Shown here piece after piece: positions 23,830 through 33,690 of a stretch of DNA of 64,000 nt. The translations under genes and the position numbers were made by a program. The stretch covers positions 1 to 64,000 of the forward strand of contig WPDH01000163.1 in NCBI GenBank assembly GCA_019137255.1, written 5' to 3'. The notes beneath the pieces were generated by a model that made no database searches, had not been told where the DNA came from, and worked only from the letters and a program-made list of their open reading frames with translations. The stretch is from Corinectria fuckeliana. Lineage: Eukaryota; Ascomycota; Sordariomycetes; Hypocreales; Nectriaceae. Each line of letters starts with the position of its first letter. Within the stretch, counting starts at the first letter, position 1.

Positions 23830-24738
23830 ATATAAGTTATAGTCTTATATAATAGTATACTATATTTAAGTCTAGTTAATTAAATTAATAGCTATTAAAG
23901 TTACTAAACTGCTTATTAGACTTATTAAAAGCTCTCTTTAGGTTAGAAATTAGATCTTATTAACTAAGTCTTAGTCTAAGAACACTTAGGCTTTTCTCTA
24001 ATATAAGCTTAGGTTATTAAATTATATCTTAAATTACTATTCTAAATAGGGTTATAAAGCTTTTTAGATCTTACTAGATTAAAGCTTTTAAATATAGAAA
24101 TTTAAGAATTAAGACTTTTTAAGGTTAAAAGCTTAATATAGTATAATTTAATAGGGTAATAACTAATAATATTAAGAGATTTTTCTACTAGTTAATAATC
24201 TTAGAGGTTAAAAGTATTTTTAGGGAAAATTAATATAATATAGATAAAGCTAGTATTATAAAAAGGTAAGAATATAATAGTCTTATACTAGAAAGCTTAG
24301 AGTATAAGATTATAATAATTAAAAACTTAAGCTTATATTTTTAGATTATAATTATTAAATATATTAGTATAAATAGCTAGGTTTTACTCTTCTTAGTGAT
24401 TTTTAAAGAAAGGACTGTTTAATAGTTATAGTTTCTAGTAGAGCCTAATTTTCTAATATCTTAAAATTTTACTTTTATAAAAAAGGGCTAGACTAATAAC
24501 TAGGTTGTCTTAATTTAGCTAATAAAGGTTTTTATTTCTTATATAATACTAAAAAAGGCAGAGAATAAAAGACTTCTTATTATTAATAGTTATAATAGTT
24601 ACTATACTAATAATTTTATGTTTAAATATTATAAGAATAATATATATTTATTATTTCTAATCTTTTATTCTTTTTATATTTTTTAGCCTCTTAATATTAC
24701 TATTTTTAGCCTTTTAAAAAATATATACTAGTAAGAGA
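23830..24738 (+). pseudogene. Fot/pogo transposase relic, N-terminal and central part
   Basis: No intact frame, but successive plus-strand segments read as a pogo-class DDE transposase once in-frame TAA/TAG (from Gln or Trp codons) are ignored. Around 24178-24270 is the first catalytic block, ending YNIDKASIIK where functional relatives have YNMDETG. Around 24560-24700 is the second block, LLIINSYNSY in place of LLxxDGHxSH, then NNIYLLFL and QPLNITIFSLLK, the usual run before the third acidic residue. Changes at key positions are those expected from G:C to A:T transitions. The frame is interrupted at 24739 by the gypsy element and resumes at 32682. Confidence 0.85.
24734..24738. repeat. target-site duplication of the gypsy element, left copy
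   Basis: AGAGA immediately before the left LTR; the same five bases follow the right LTR at 32677-32681. Five base pairs is the usual Ty3/gypsy duplication. Confidence 0.9.
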
Positions 24739-24943
24739 TATAAGAGTTAGTCTTACTAGAGTGTAAATATAAAGATTATAAAGGTAGGTATTAGTATATT
24801 ATAAAGCTTCTACTTAATAAGTATTTAGTAAGTACTTATCTAGTATTCTTAAAAGGGCTGCTAGCTTACTATTTAGGCGAGCCTTAAGGTTAAGCCCTAA
24901 AGGCTTATATTAGGTGTTAATAGAGTTAGTGCTAACTATTATA
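24739..24943 (-). repeat. 3' LTR of the gypsy element (left copy)
   Basis: 205 bp starting TATAAG and ending TTATA, probably originally TGTAA...TTACA before RIP. By eye it differs from the right LTR at 12 positions, all transitions, with no indels. Confidence 0.93.
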
Positions 24944-24946
24944 ATT

Positions 24947-24961
24947 ACTTTTTCCCCCTCT
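24947..24961 (-). other. polypurine tract of the gypsy element
   Basis: On the minus strand the sequence next to the 3' LTR is AGAGGGGGAAAAAGT, a purine run at the place where plus-strand DNA synthesis is primed. Its side confirms that the element is transcribed leftwards. Confidence 0.75.
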
Positions 24962-27080
24962 AAGTCTTATCCTAAGGTGTTATTCTTTATAAGGGGAAGT
25001 TTATTATTTTTCTATATATATAGTAGTTTACTAACTATATAGAAATAATATAGCCTGTTATTAGGTTTATTATAATCTAAGTGTTATATAAGTAGTTATT
25101 AGGCTATTACATAAGGGCCTACTTATTTTGTACCCTAAATATTTACTCTAGGGTTTTATTTACCCTAAGTTTAAGATTCCCTCTTTCTTATAACCTTCTT
25201 TAGAACTCTTTTATTTATAGTTAATATATTAGTTTTCTCTCTTAACTTTATGTTTTTCTATTTAATTAGTCCTCACCCTCTTAATATTATCTTTGCCTAC
25301 TCGCTAAGTGTTTAGCTCTTACACACTAATATTAATTCTTAGAGTTGTGGCTATAGTGCTAGAGGAGTTTTACACTTAGGCTAAAGTTAATTTTCTTTTC
25401 TTAGATAAGAAGTTTTCTAGAATGCCTCTTAGTAGTATTTCCTGCTCCTATTATATCTAATAGAAATACTATTTCTTCTTATATTCTTATATATATAGTT
25501 CTCTTATTTCTTATTATACTATTTATAAAGCCTTAAATAAGTGATATAGCTAGGTATATATTATAAGTACTTAGTAAGCTGTGAGTGCTTATACTGATTT
25601 TATAATAATAGATTCCTACTAAGTTAGTTTTTATAGTATAATAGTATTATAACTTCTTTTACTACCTTTCTTACTATAACTAGAATAATAAGAAGGGGAG
25701 TGTTTTTACTGTTAGCTACTAGTATATTATTTGTGCTATTTATACTATTACTACTATATAGTGAAACCTTATTAAGTTTGCTAAAAACCCTATATGTTAT
25801 AAAATAAGCTAGATAGAGAGCTGTTACTATCTGGTAACAGCTTAGGCTATAACTCTAGAGAGGGCCACTAGAGAGTAGCTATAACAGGAAGAGAAATCTC
25901 CCACTAATTAGGCTGAGAATTATCCTGGGAAATCCCGGGATAGTCCTAGAGAAATCTTAGGACCTATCTGGAGATTTCTTAGGGAATACCCAGAGAGTGC
26001 TCTAGGACTTTCCCTTATATAAAGAGGAAGACTGTTACTAAAATAGATAGAAGAATTATTATCTTATTATCTTACTATCTTACTCTTAAGCTTTAGGTAT
26101 CTTAATTATATAAGTAGGGATTTTTCCCCCTAGTGGTATTTACTCTATATATCTCTTAATATAGTTAATTTTATATCACTATAGGTATTTATATTTAGGG
26201 TAGTAATATATATTTATTTATATACTAGGAAGTAGTTACTTTTACCTAGATTTAAGCTTTACACACTAAGGTTAAATTTAGTTTAATTAACTATAAGAAC
26301 TAGTTAGTTTTATAGGCTTAACTAGTATCTATAACACTCTTATATTACTATAATAACTCTATCCTCTAACTTCTGTTATTAGCTTTTTATGCTCTAGTAG
26401 TCACTAAGTGTATACCTACTATTAGGGTGTCTAATAAGAGTTTTACTTATACTTTCCCTAATGATTTTTCTAAGGCTATTTAGGCTTTTATTATTTAGTA
26501 TTATAATAATAGGGCTCTTAAGCTATTTGTTTTTTTTATAAGTGTAACACCTCTTCACTATAGTAACTAACTAGCTCCTAACTGTTCTTATAATAATAAG
26601 AGCTTAGCGTGTAGTAATAGTATGTTTAGTGATTCTTCTTATCACAGTTTAGTCTATTTTTTAGCCTCTTTTTACGCCTCTTTCTACGCCTCTTATAGCT
26701 GCTAGCTGCTCACTTAGGATCTTAAAGGAGAAGCTCTTACTTATTCTAAGGCAGAGTATATTATAGCTAAGTAGTAACACTTAGAGGAGGAATAACTCTA
26801 AGAGTAAGCTCACTAAGAGTAGGATAAGAAGAATAATAAGAAGGAGAAAAAATTCTAGCCTTATTATAATAGTTAGGTTTATTACACCTCTTTTTAGGCT
26901 TAAATTTTTATTATTAGTTTAGTTTACAGTCTAGTTTCTTTTATAGTTTTAGGCAGCTTTTATTTAGGGTTTTAGTAGTTTAGTTATTTAAGTTTATATT
27001 TAAGTTAGAAGGGGGTAAGTATTTATCACCTAGTTATTATTAGGTTTTTACCTATTATTTAAGATTCTTATTATTCTATT
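24962..27080. other. extra 2.1 kb between chromodomain and 3' LTR, with an antisense ORF-like tract
   Basis: Gypsy coding sequence ends at about 27.1 kb, leaving over 2 kb before the LTR. It is not uniform. 25823-26030 is clearly richer in GC than its surroundings, begins with the hairpin TGTTAC...GTAACA and contains TATATAAAGAGGAAG, resembling an LTR with TATA box. 26340-26870 reads on the plus strand as one long frame whose only stops are TAA and TAG, with a Lys/Glu-rich end (KNNKKEKK). It may be a third inserted retroelement fragment or an antisense gene carried by the gypsy element. I recognise no family. Confidence 0.45.
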
Positions 27081-27114
27081 TTTTATATATATACTTTTAT
27101 TATTAGTAATATTA

Positions 27115-30100
27115 CTATACTACCTTTATTATGTTTTCTAAGTGAATTATAGGTTCCTAAGTGTTATATTTTACTAGCTATCTTATTTATTTTACTAAGT
27201 AAAAGGTTTTCTCTCTTATTTTCTTATCTATAATAATTTTTTTAACTTCCCACTTATTTTCTTCTTCTTTAAGTTCTAAAAGAGTTATTAAGTGTTTATT
27301 AAGTATTCTATATATATCTTTTTATAGTTTAATAAGTAAGACTAAAAACATATTATATATCTTATAGTATTATTTTAGCAGGTAAACTTAATAAGCTTAT
27401 TTTCTAACTCTTTTAGCTATTATAACCTAGATAAACTTAAGTGCTAATTTCTTATATTTAAATTAGAAGTTATATATAGATAGTTCTACTACTTATTCTG
27501 CTTAGTATTCCTATTTAAGATGTCTTTTATTATAGTTCTTAGCTTAGGCTTTTATTACTTATTCTTAGCACCTATAGGCCTTATTACACACTTAGTGAAG
27601 GGTTTTAATATGCTTAGTCACTTCTTATATAGTGGTTTTTAAGTGTTATAGTATATACTTTACTACCCTTAGGTAGTACTTATATAAGGCTTATATTAAG
27701 AATATACTAATATTACTATATTAGCTATTATTATATATAAATTCTGCTTTTAGTAATTATACTACCTATCTTTTAAGAGACTTCTTTATATAAATTTGCA
27801 AATATTTCTTTATAGCCTAGTTTATTCTCTCTGTCTAGCTATTAGTCTATAAGTAGTATATAATAGATAGTTACTAATAGGTTGCTCTCTTAATTATAAG
27901 ATCCTCTTAAAATTAGCTTATAAGAAGCTTATCTCTATTACTTATAATCCCTTTAAGACTTCTAAACTTATATTCTACCTGCTTATAAAGCACTTATACT
28001 AATTAAGCTACTATTATAGTCTTCTTACAGGAAATAAATATTATATATTTTGTTATATAGTATATAATTACTAAAATTATATTATATTTCTTACTATCTG
28101 CTTATATACTATTTAGTAAACTTATAATAAAGTTTATACTAATTTCTTAAAACAAGTGTGATAGTATTAGAAGTGATTATAAATATCTATAAGGCTTATA
28201 CTTTAGGGTTCTTACCCTTTAGTATAGTTAGCAGCTAGTTATATACTTAGCTATATCTTTTCTAATCTTATTCTAATAGAACTTCCTGCTAATAAGTTCT
28301 AACATCTTTATAGTTTCTATATGTCCTACTTTAGGATTATTATAGTGTTAGTATAGAATTTTAAGTTTTAATACCTCTTATATAAGAATTACTAGTCTGC
28401 TCTTAAAGAATAAGATTCTATTCTAATTATAAAAGTAGTAACCTAGCTTACTAGCTATTTATTACACTCTTACTAACTATTATTAACAGAACTAATTATT
28501 AGCTTATAGTCTTTTAACTAGTTCTTCTAAGTATAGTAAGAGTTATAATAAGAATACTATTTCGCTCTTTATAAGCTCTCTTATAATTTAGTATAAGATA
28601 TATTACTCTAGATTAATAATTCTAGCTCTAGTAGAGTCCTCTTAGCTTTCTTAATAGGCTGTTTCTCACTGAGTATTCTCTAACTGCTCTTAGGTTACAC
28701 CTGCTTATCTCTAAGCTTAGGTAACTATAGAGATAAACACTTCTTATATCTAACTTTCCTAGTCTTCCTAGGGAGTTTAAGGTGAGAGGTGCCCCTTTTA
28801 GACTTATTATCTTATAAGGTCTCTAAGACTTACTTATACTACTTGTATATATACTCTTATAGTTTCTATCTTACCTCTAATATTAGTAATTATTTGTTAT
28901 ATATTTAGCGATAGATCTTTAACTATTTATAGCTTTATCATAAGAGTAGGTAGTATATTATTATAGCTGACCTTACCCTCTATATAGTTAGAATATCTTA
29001 ATAGTCTATCTATAGGGTTTTAAATCCTAAGGTGGTATTTAATATTAAAGTTAAAAGGTGCTAACTTATATACCTAATAAGTAAGCCTTTCTTAGAGGTC
29101 TTACACTAGTATAGTAATTACTCTCTTAAGTACTATATAGTTTATTAGTAAAAGAAACCTATCTAAAAGTCTTAACAGGTAATAGCTTTAGTGCTTAAGG
29201 CTTTTAATAACAGCTAATAGCTCTTATTACCTTATACTCTACTATTACTTTATATCTATAAGCTTATATAATATATAAGTAATAAGTCTCTATTAATTAT
29301 TAAACAGTTATATTAAGATCTCTAAGATTACTTATAAGGATATATCTATTTCTACTTGTGTATACTTAGTAGGGTCCTAATATTATAAAATAGTCACTAA
29401 GTAGAATACACACTTAAGAGTTTAGAATGCTATTTCCTTCTTCTCTCCCTATTAAAACCTTTTAGCTCTTTTATCTTATTTTAGCTAGGCTGTTAAGAGG
29501 GTGGTAATTCTAGAGTACTTTATAATAAACTTCTAGTAGAAGTTATAAAATCCTTAAAAAACTTAAATATCTTTAATATTCTTTAGTATTAGCTACTTAG
29601 CGATTACACAAACTTTAGAGGGGTCTATTTTTAACCCCTCCTAGGTAATAATATACCTTAGGAACTTAACTTCCTATTAGTAGAATATATATTTTAATAG
29701 CTTAGTATACAGTTAGAAGCTTTATAGTCTGTAAAGTACCTCTTTAATATTCTTAGTATACTGTTTTTTAGTTTTTAAGTATATAATAATATTATTTAGG
29801 TATATAATATAGTAAGTATTTAGCAACCTAGTGAGTGCTTAGTAAATATATGCTTAAAATATAGCTAAGGTATTAGTTAATCTAAATAGTATAATAGTAT
29901 ATTTAAAGTGACTATATCTTATATAAAACATGGTTTTCCACTAGTTATCTAGCTTAATTTAGATATAGTAATATATATTATAAATATTAATCTTTAAGAT
30001 TTATTTTACCCCTAATAATTAATCTAATAGATTACTAATTAATAGTAACAGATAATAGTTTTTTATTATAATAGTGTTAAGACCTTTATAGTTTATATAA

Positions 30101-32400
30101 ATCTGGATTTCTCTATTCTTTTTTAGTATAAAAAGAATAAGTATACTAGCTTTACTTATAGAATATCTAATCTAACTGTTTGTTATATTTTTAGTAATAT
30201 ATTTATAAATAACTTAAGCTTGCTTCTTATTAGTAAGATATATTTATTCTAGTAGAGGTTTCCTCTCTAGTTATAAGTTAATTAAGTGTTTTACCCCTTC
30301 TAGTAGTAGTAGAGTCTTTAATACTTTCTTACTAAAGGTTTCTCTTTCTAACTCTAGTTTAGCTAGTAAGATATTATCTTCTTATTCCTCTAAATCCTCT
30401 TTTAGAACGGGTATTAGCCACTTATCTAGCAATAGTATACTATTAATATATATAATAAATACCTTTTTGTTATCTTCTACTAAGCTCTTTATAAAAGATA
30501 TAAGGTCTTAAACTAAAACAGGTTTATAAGTCTATATATATGTTTAGGTATTAATTATAATACCTTCTTCTCTTATCACTTAAGTAGATAGAAGTAAGTT
30601 ACTAGCCCCTTTTAGGTGTTATACTTTTATAAACAGCTTTCTTACTTTCCTAGGGAACTCTTAGTGATTTAGTAGGAAGAAGGTTAGCTAGTAGGCTAAT
30701 AAGAGAAGAGTGATTATCTTATTAAAGCTAGCTAGGTTTAGTACCTTCTAATCTAGATTAGACTTAAGACTTAACTTTTATACTAGTTGTTAGCTAATAA
30801 GGTTAACTTATATATAGGTGTTTATATCTATCTTAACTTCTTCTTTAGTAAATATTTATATAATAAGTATCTTATCTTATATAATTACTCTAATTAGTAT
30901 TAGCTTAGGTTTTAGTATAAGAGGTATAATAATTATTCTTATGCCTACTTGTTTTCTAATAAGTTAATATCCTTAAGATAGGTTATAATAGCCTATATAG
31001 TAGCTATATCTTAGGTAGCCTTTCTTTTATTTAACTATCTTATAGTTCTTTAGGGTGCCTTATAATTTAAAGCATAATATTCTTTTTTGTTATAATTATA
31101 GCAGGTAATCCCTCTAAGAAACTAACTTAATAAGTAGTTATCTACTACTTATTATTTATTATTACTAGCTAGCTAGAGTCTTTTATTAGTTAACTTATTA
31201 GTATTTTAAGTTCTTAACTTACTTAAAGGGCAGGTCTAACAGTTTGTTATTTAGGTCTTTTATAAACCCTCCTAAGTATTAGTAAAGCTGCTTCTCTTTT
31301 AGTTATTACTCCTTAAGTAGTTATCACCTTTAAGGTATTACTATTACTATTAAGCTTTCTAAGCTAGTTCTCTTACCTTTAGGATATCTATTTATAGTCT
31401 TTAAAGCTTCTTCTTAACCCTAGTTTATAATCTATAATAGTATTAGTATGCTAAGATCTTATCTTTCTTAGGCTTCTTAGTGCTAAAAGAGTTATAAATT
31501 AATCTTTACATATTAAAGTAGTTTATTAGTAACTATCCTACATCCTATTAGAGGTAGGTAAGGTTTTCCTATAGTTTAATTACTTATTATTTTAGATCTA
31601 TATATAGTCTTCTTATAAAGTTTATAAAGTCTAACTATAAGAGGTCTTATATAGTGCTTAAGTAGTCTCTCTATTCTGTCTATAGGATTTTAGAGAGGTA
31701 GGTAGTTAACTAGAGTATTTTCTAGTGATAAGTTGTAAACTCTTATATATTATTTACTAACTGTATAACACAAATCTAATTATTAATTTATATGCTTATT
31801 ATATCTTTCTTAAGAGACTTATAAGAGTATTAAGGTAGTCTTTTATACTCTTTTAGCTTATTACTACTAGATTTTATAGCTAGCTTTTTAAGTAGCTATT
31901 CCTAAAATTAATAATCTTCCTCTTATATTTTATAGTCCTCTTCTTATTAAGATACTATTATTAAGACTAATTCCTAAAGGGTTAAAATATCTTTCTTAAG
32001 GCTAATCACTTAGTAATAGTATTCTAAGGAGGTTCTTAATTAGGATTATTATCTTATATGCGATTAGGATTATATAGATAATTAGTCTTTATTATTATTA
32101 TATATATCTAATATTAGGGTTTCTCTCTTATTAAGATTATAATTCTTATAAGTAGTCTTTAAGTTCTCTCTTAGCGCTTATTATAACCTAGCTTTATATA
32201 GGGGAGAGGGTATTCTTTCTAGTGACACCTCTTAGCCTAGCGTGAGGTCTAGTATAAGGGGTATTTCCTAAGAGGGTCTCTCCTCTATAAGGAGGGTATT
32301 AATTAGATTAATCTCTTTCTCTACCTAATTAGTAGGTGTGAGTTTGTTTATTATTATTAATAGTTATCCTACACTTATTATATACTTATTATGCTCTGCA
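27115..32400 (-). pseudogene. gag-pol relic of the gypsy chromovirus
   Basis: Degenerate gag-pol on the minus strand. Zinc knuckle CxxCxxxxHxxxxC at 31061-31103 appears as Y residues in place of Cys and His. The RT active-site region near 29777-29806 reads YT*IILLYT where functional elements have YLDDILIYS. The RT connection reads KNIKDI*VFLRF near 29545-29585. Integrase HHCC and chromodomain follow. Substitutions are the transitions expected of RIP. No frame longer than a few tens of codons is free of stops. Confidence 0.88.
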
Positions 32401-32471
32401 GGGGATCTTATATAACCTCTTATTTTATATTATATACTAGTAACCTAGGTAGGGTATAAAAGTAGAAGGAT

Positions 32472-32676
32472 TATAAGGGTTAGTCTTACTAGAGTGTAAA
32501 TATAGAGATTATAAAGGTAGGTATTAGTATATTATAAAGCTTTCACTTAATAAGTATTTAGTGAGTACTTATTTAGCATTCTTAAAGGGGCTGCTAGCCT
32601 ACTATTTAGGCAAGCCCTAAGGTTAAGCCCTAAAGGCTTATATTAGGTATTAATAGAGTTAGTGCTAACTATTATA
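32472..32676 (-). repeat. 5' LTR of the gypsy element (right copy)
   Basis: 205 bp, same ends as the left LTR. Contains the shared internal segment GGTTAAGCCCTAAAGG. Followed by target duplication AGAGA at 32677-32681. Confidence 0.93.
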
Positions 32677-32681
32677 AGAGA

Positions 32682-33260
32682 TTTTTAAGTTAGCTAAACT
32701 TAATAACTTTATATACTTAGGTAAGATAACTTTTATCTACTATTATTATAAGGCCTAGTAAGCTACTCTTATATTTTTAAATATCTTAGCAGGCTAGAAA
32801 TTATCTAGATTATAGCTAGTTAGTCTAGTAAAACTCTTACTAAACCTTATAACTAGTAAGTTAAATATCTACTTATAAATACTACCTAAGATAATAGTAA
32901 ACCTATTAGAAATAACTATTAAAATGCTTTTATTATTATAGCAGCTAAAATCTATACTTTTAATTATCTTTTTATTAGTATTACTTAATAGATTTACCTA
33001 GCTTTTTCTAATAAAGGTTACTAAGAGATTAGACTATTAAAATATAAGATTAGCTACTTAAGAGAAGAAACTAATAGTCTTATAAACTAAATTAGAAGAA
33101 TTAAAACCTAAAAAGAGAAGAAAGCTTATATTTAATACTAATTTATGCTTTATATAAGTTTTAGATATAGTAAAGGCTTAGAAACTAATAAAGGAAATAT
33201 TAGATCTGCTAAGAATATTAAAAAAATATAAGAAAATTAGATTTTAGGATATGTGTTTTA
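32682..33260 (+). pseudogene. Fot/pogo transposase relic, C-terminal part
   Basis: Continues in frame with the left relic when the gypsy element and one AGAGA are removed: the joined frame passes from KNIY into EIFKLAKLN. Then come the conserved ATLxFLNILAG block (ATLTPxNIxAGF in relatives, about 32760-32800) and, near 33090-33130, the basic KPKKRRK tail typical of Fot transposases. The frame carries many TAA/TAG stops. Confidence 0.82.
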
Positions 33261-33366
33261 AGTAGCAGCTTAACCTTTCAAATAGCGAAAAAATGCCTGA
33301 TTTCTAGCGTTGTGTTGTTATTTAATTGATAAGTGTTCATTAAGGGTGAGTTTCGTGATGTTGCGA

Positions 33367-33413
33367 AAAAGTGGTCTAGAAGGGGGGGTGGTCCAGAAGT
33401 GGGGGGGGGGACT
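33367..33413 (-). repeat. right terminal inverted repeat of the Fot-like element
   Basis: Perfect reverse complement of 23625-23671, followed by TA at 33414-33415. It lies 277 bp before the start codon of the Bur1-type kinase. Confidence 0.95.
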
Positions 33414-33415
33414 TA

Positions 33416-33690
33416 TGTACTAGGTAGGACATTAGTGCATTCGGATAAGTATCAGGGCGTCAGGTCCCCAGGGCACTAAGATACTTAGTACTTACATAGT
33501 AGTACTTAGTGTCAACGCGAATGACGGGTTGGTACGTGCTTGCCTGATCCCGGCCTGCCTGGCATTCCACATCGCCCGGAGAGATTCTGCCGGCTTTTCG
33601 CACCTCACCGCCTTTGTCCGCCTCGTCCTATTGTCTGCTCGTGAGCTGAGCTTTGTCGACGGACTCCAACCCGCCTCATCGTTTCCCGAC
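33416..33690 (+). promoter_or_regulatory. promoter/leader of the Bur1-type kinase gene
   Basis: Only 275 bp separate the transposon target site from the start codon. The strip holds TACTTAGTACTTAC repeats (33480-33510) and then a CT-rich leader. In-frame ATG-free codons run back to about 33529, so the annotated start at 33691 is the first methionine that fits. Confidence 0.45.

Larger units (their letters stand above)
24739..32676 (-). mobile_element. Ty3/gypsy LTR retrotransposon (chromovirus), RIP-degraded
   Basis: 7938 bp bounded by two 205-bp LTRs and AGAGA target duplications, inserted in the Fot-like transposase. The coding strand is minus, so the right LTR is the 5' LTR. Domains read in order on the minus strand despite many stops: a gag CCHC zinc knuckle with all Cys turned to Tyr (31061-31103), reverse transcriptase (about 29500-30150, ending NFYQKFI-like), RNase H (about 29000-29450), integrase zinc-binding region (28200-28345, VGHIETIKMLELISR) and a chromodomain (27115-27270, KWEVKKIIIDKK). 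A purine-rich tract adjoins the 3' LTR. The order gag-PR-RT-RH-INT-chromodomain defines a chromovirus. No frame is open, so it cannot encode proteins. The primer-binding site was not recognised. Confidence 0.92.
23625..33413 (+). mobile_element. Fot1/pogo-type DNA transposon, RIP-degraded, split by a gypsy element
   Basis: The 47-bp terminal inverted repeats at 23625-23671 and 33367-33413 match perfectly, including a C10 and a C7 run on the left and the matching G runs on the right. Each end is flanked by TA (23623-23624, 33414-33415), the target duplication of Tc1/mariner/pogo elements. Removing the inserted retroelement and one copy of its target duplication leaves 1846 bp, the usual size of Fot1 elements. 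Remnants of the transposase are readable on the plus strand on both sides of the insertion (separate entries). The interior is saturated with TA and in-frame TAA/TAG, while the outermost roughly 75 bp at each end keep normal composition. The element is surely inactive. Confidence 0.9.

Noticed and set aside
23625..33413. One very large (9.8 kb) DNA transposon, such as a Maverick or Helitron-like element
   Set aside because: The interior splits cleanly into a 7938-bp LTR element with its own target duplication and a 1.85-kb Fot-like element.
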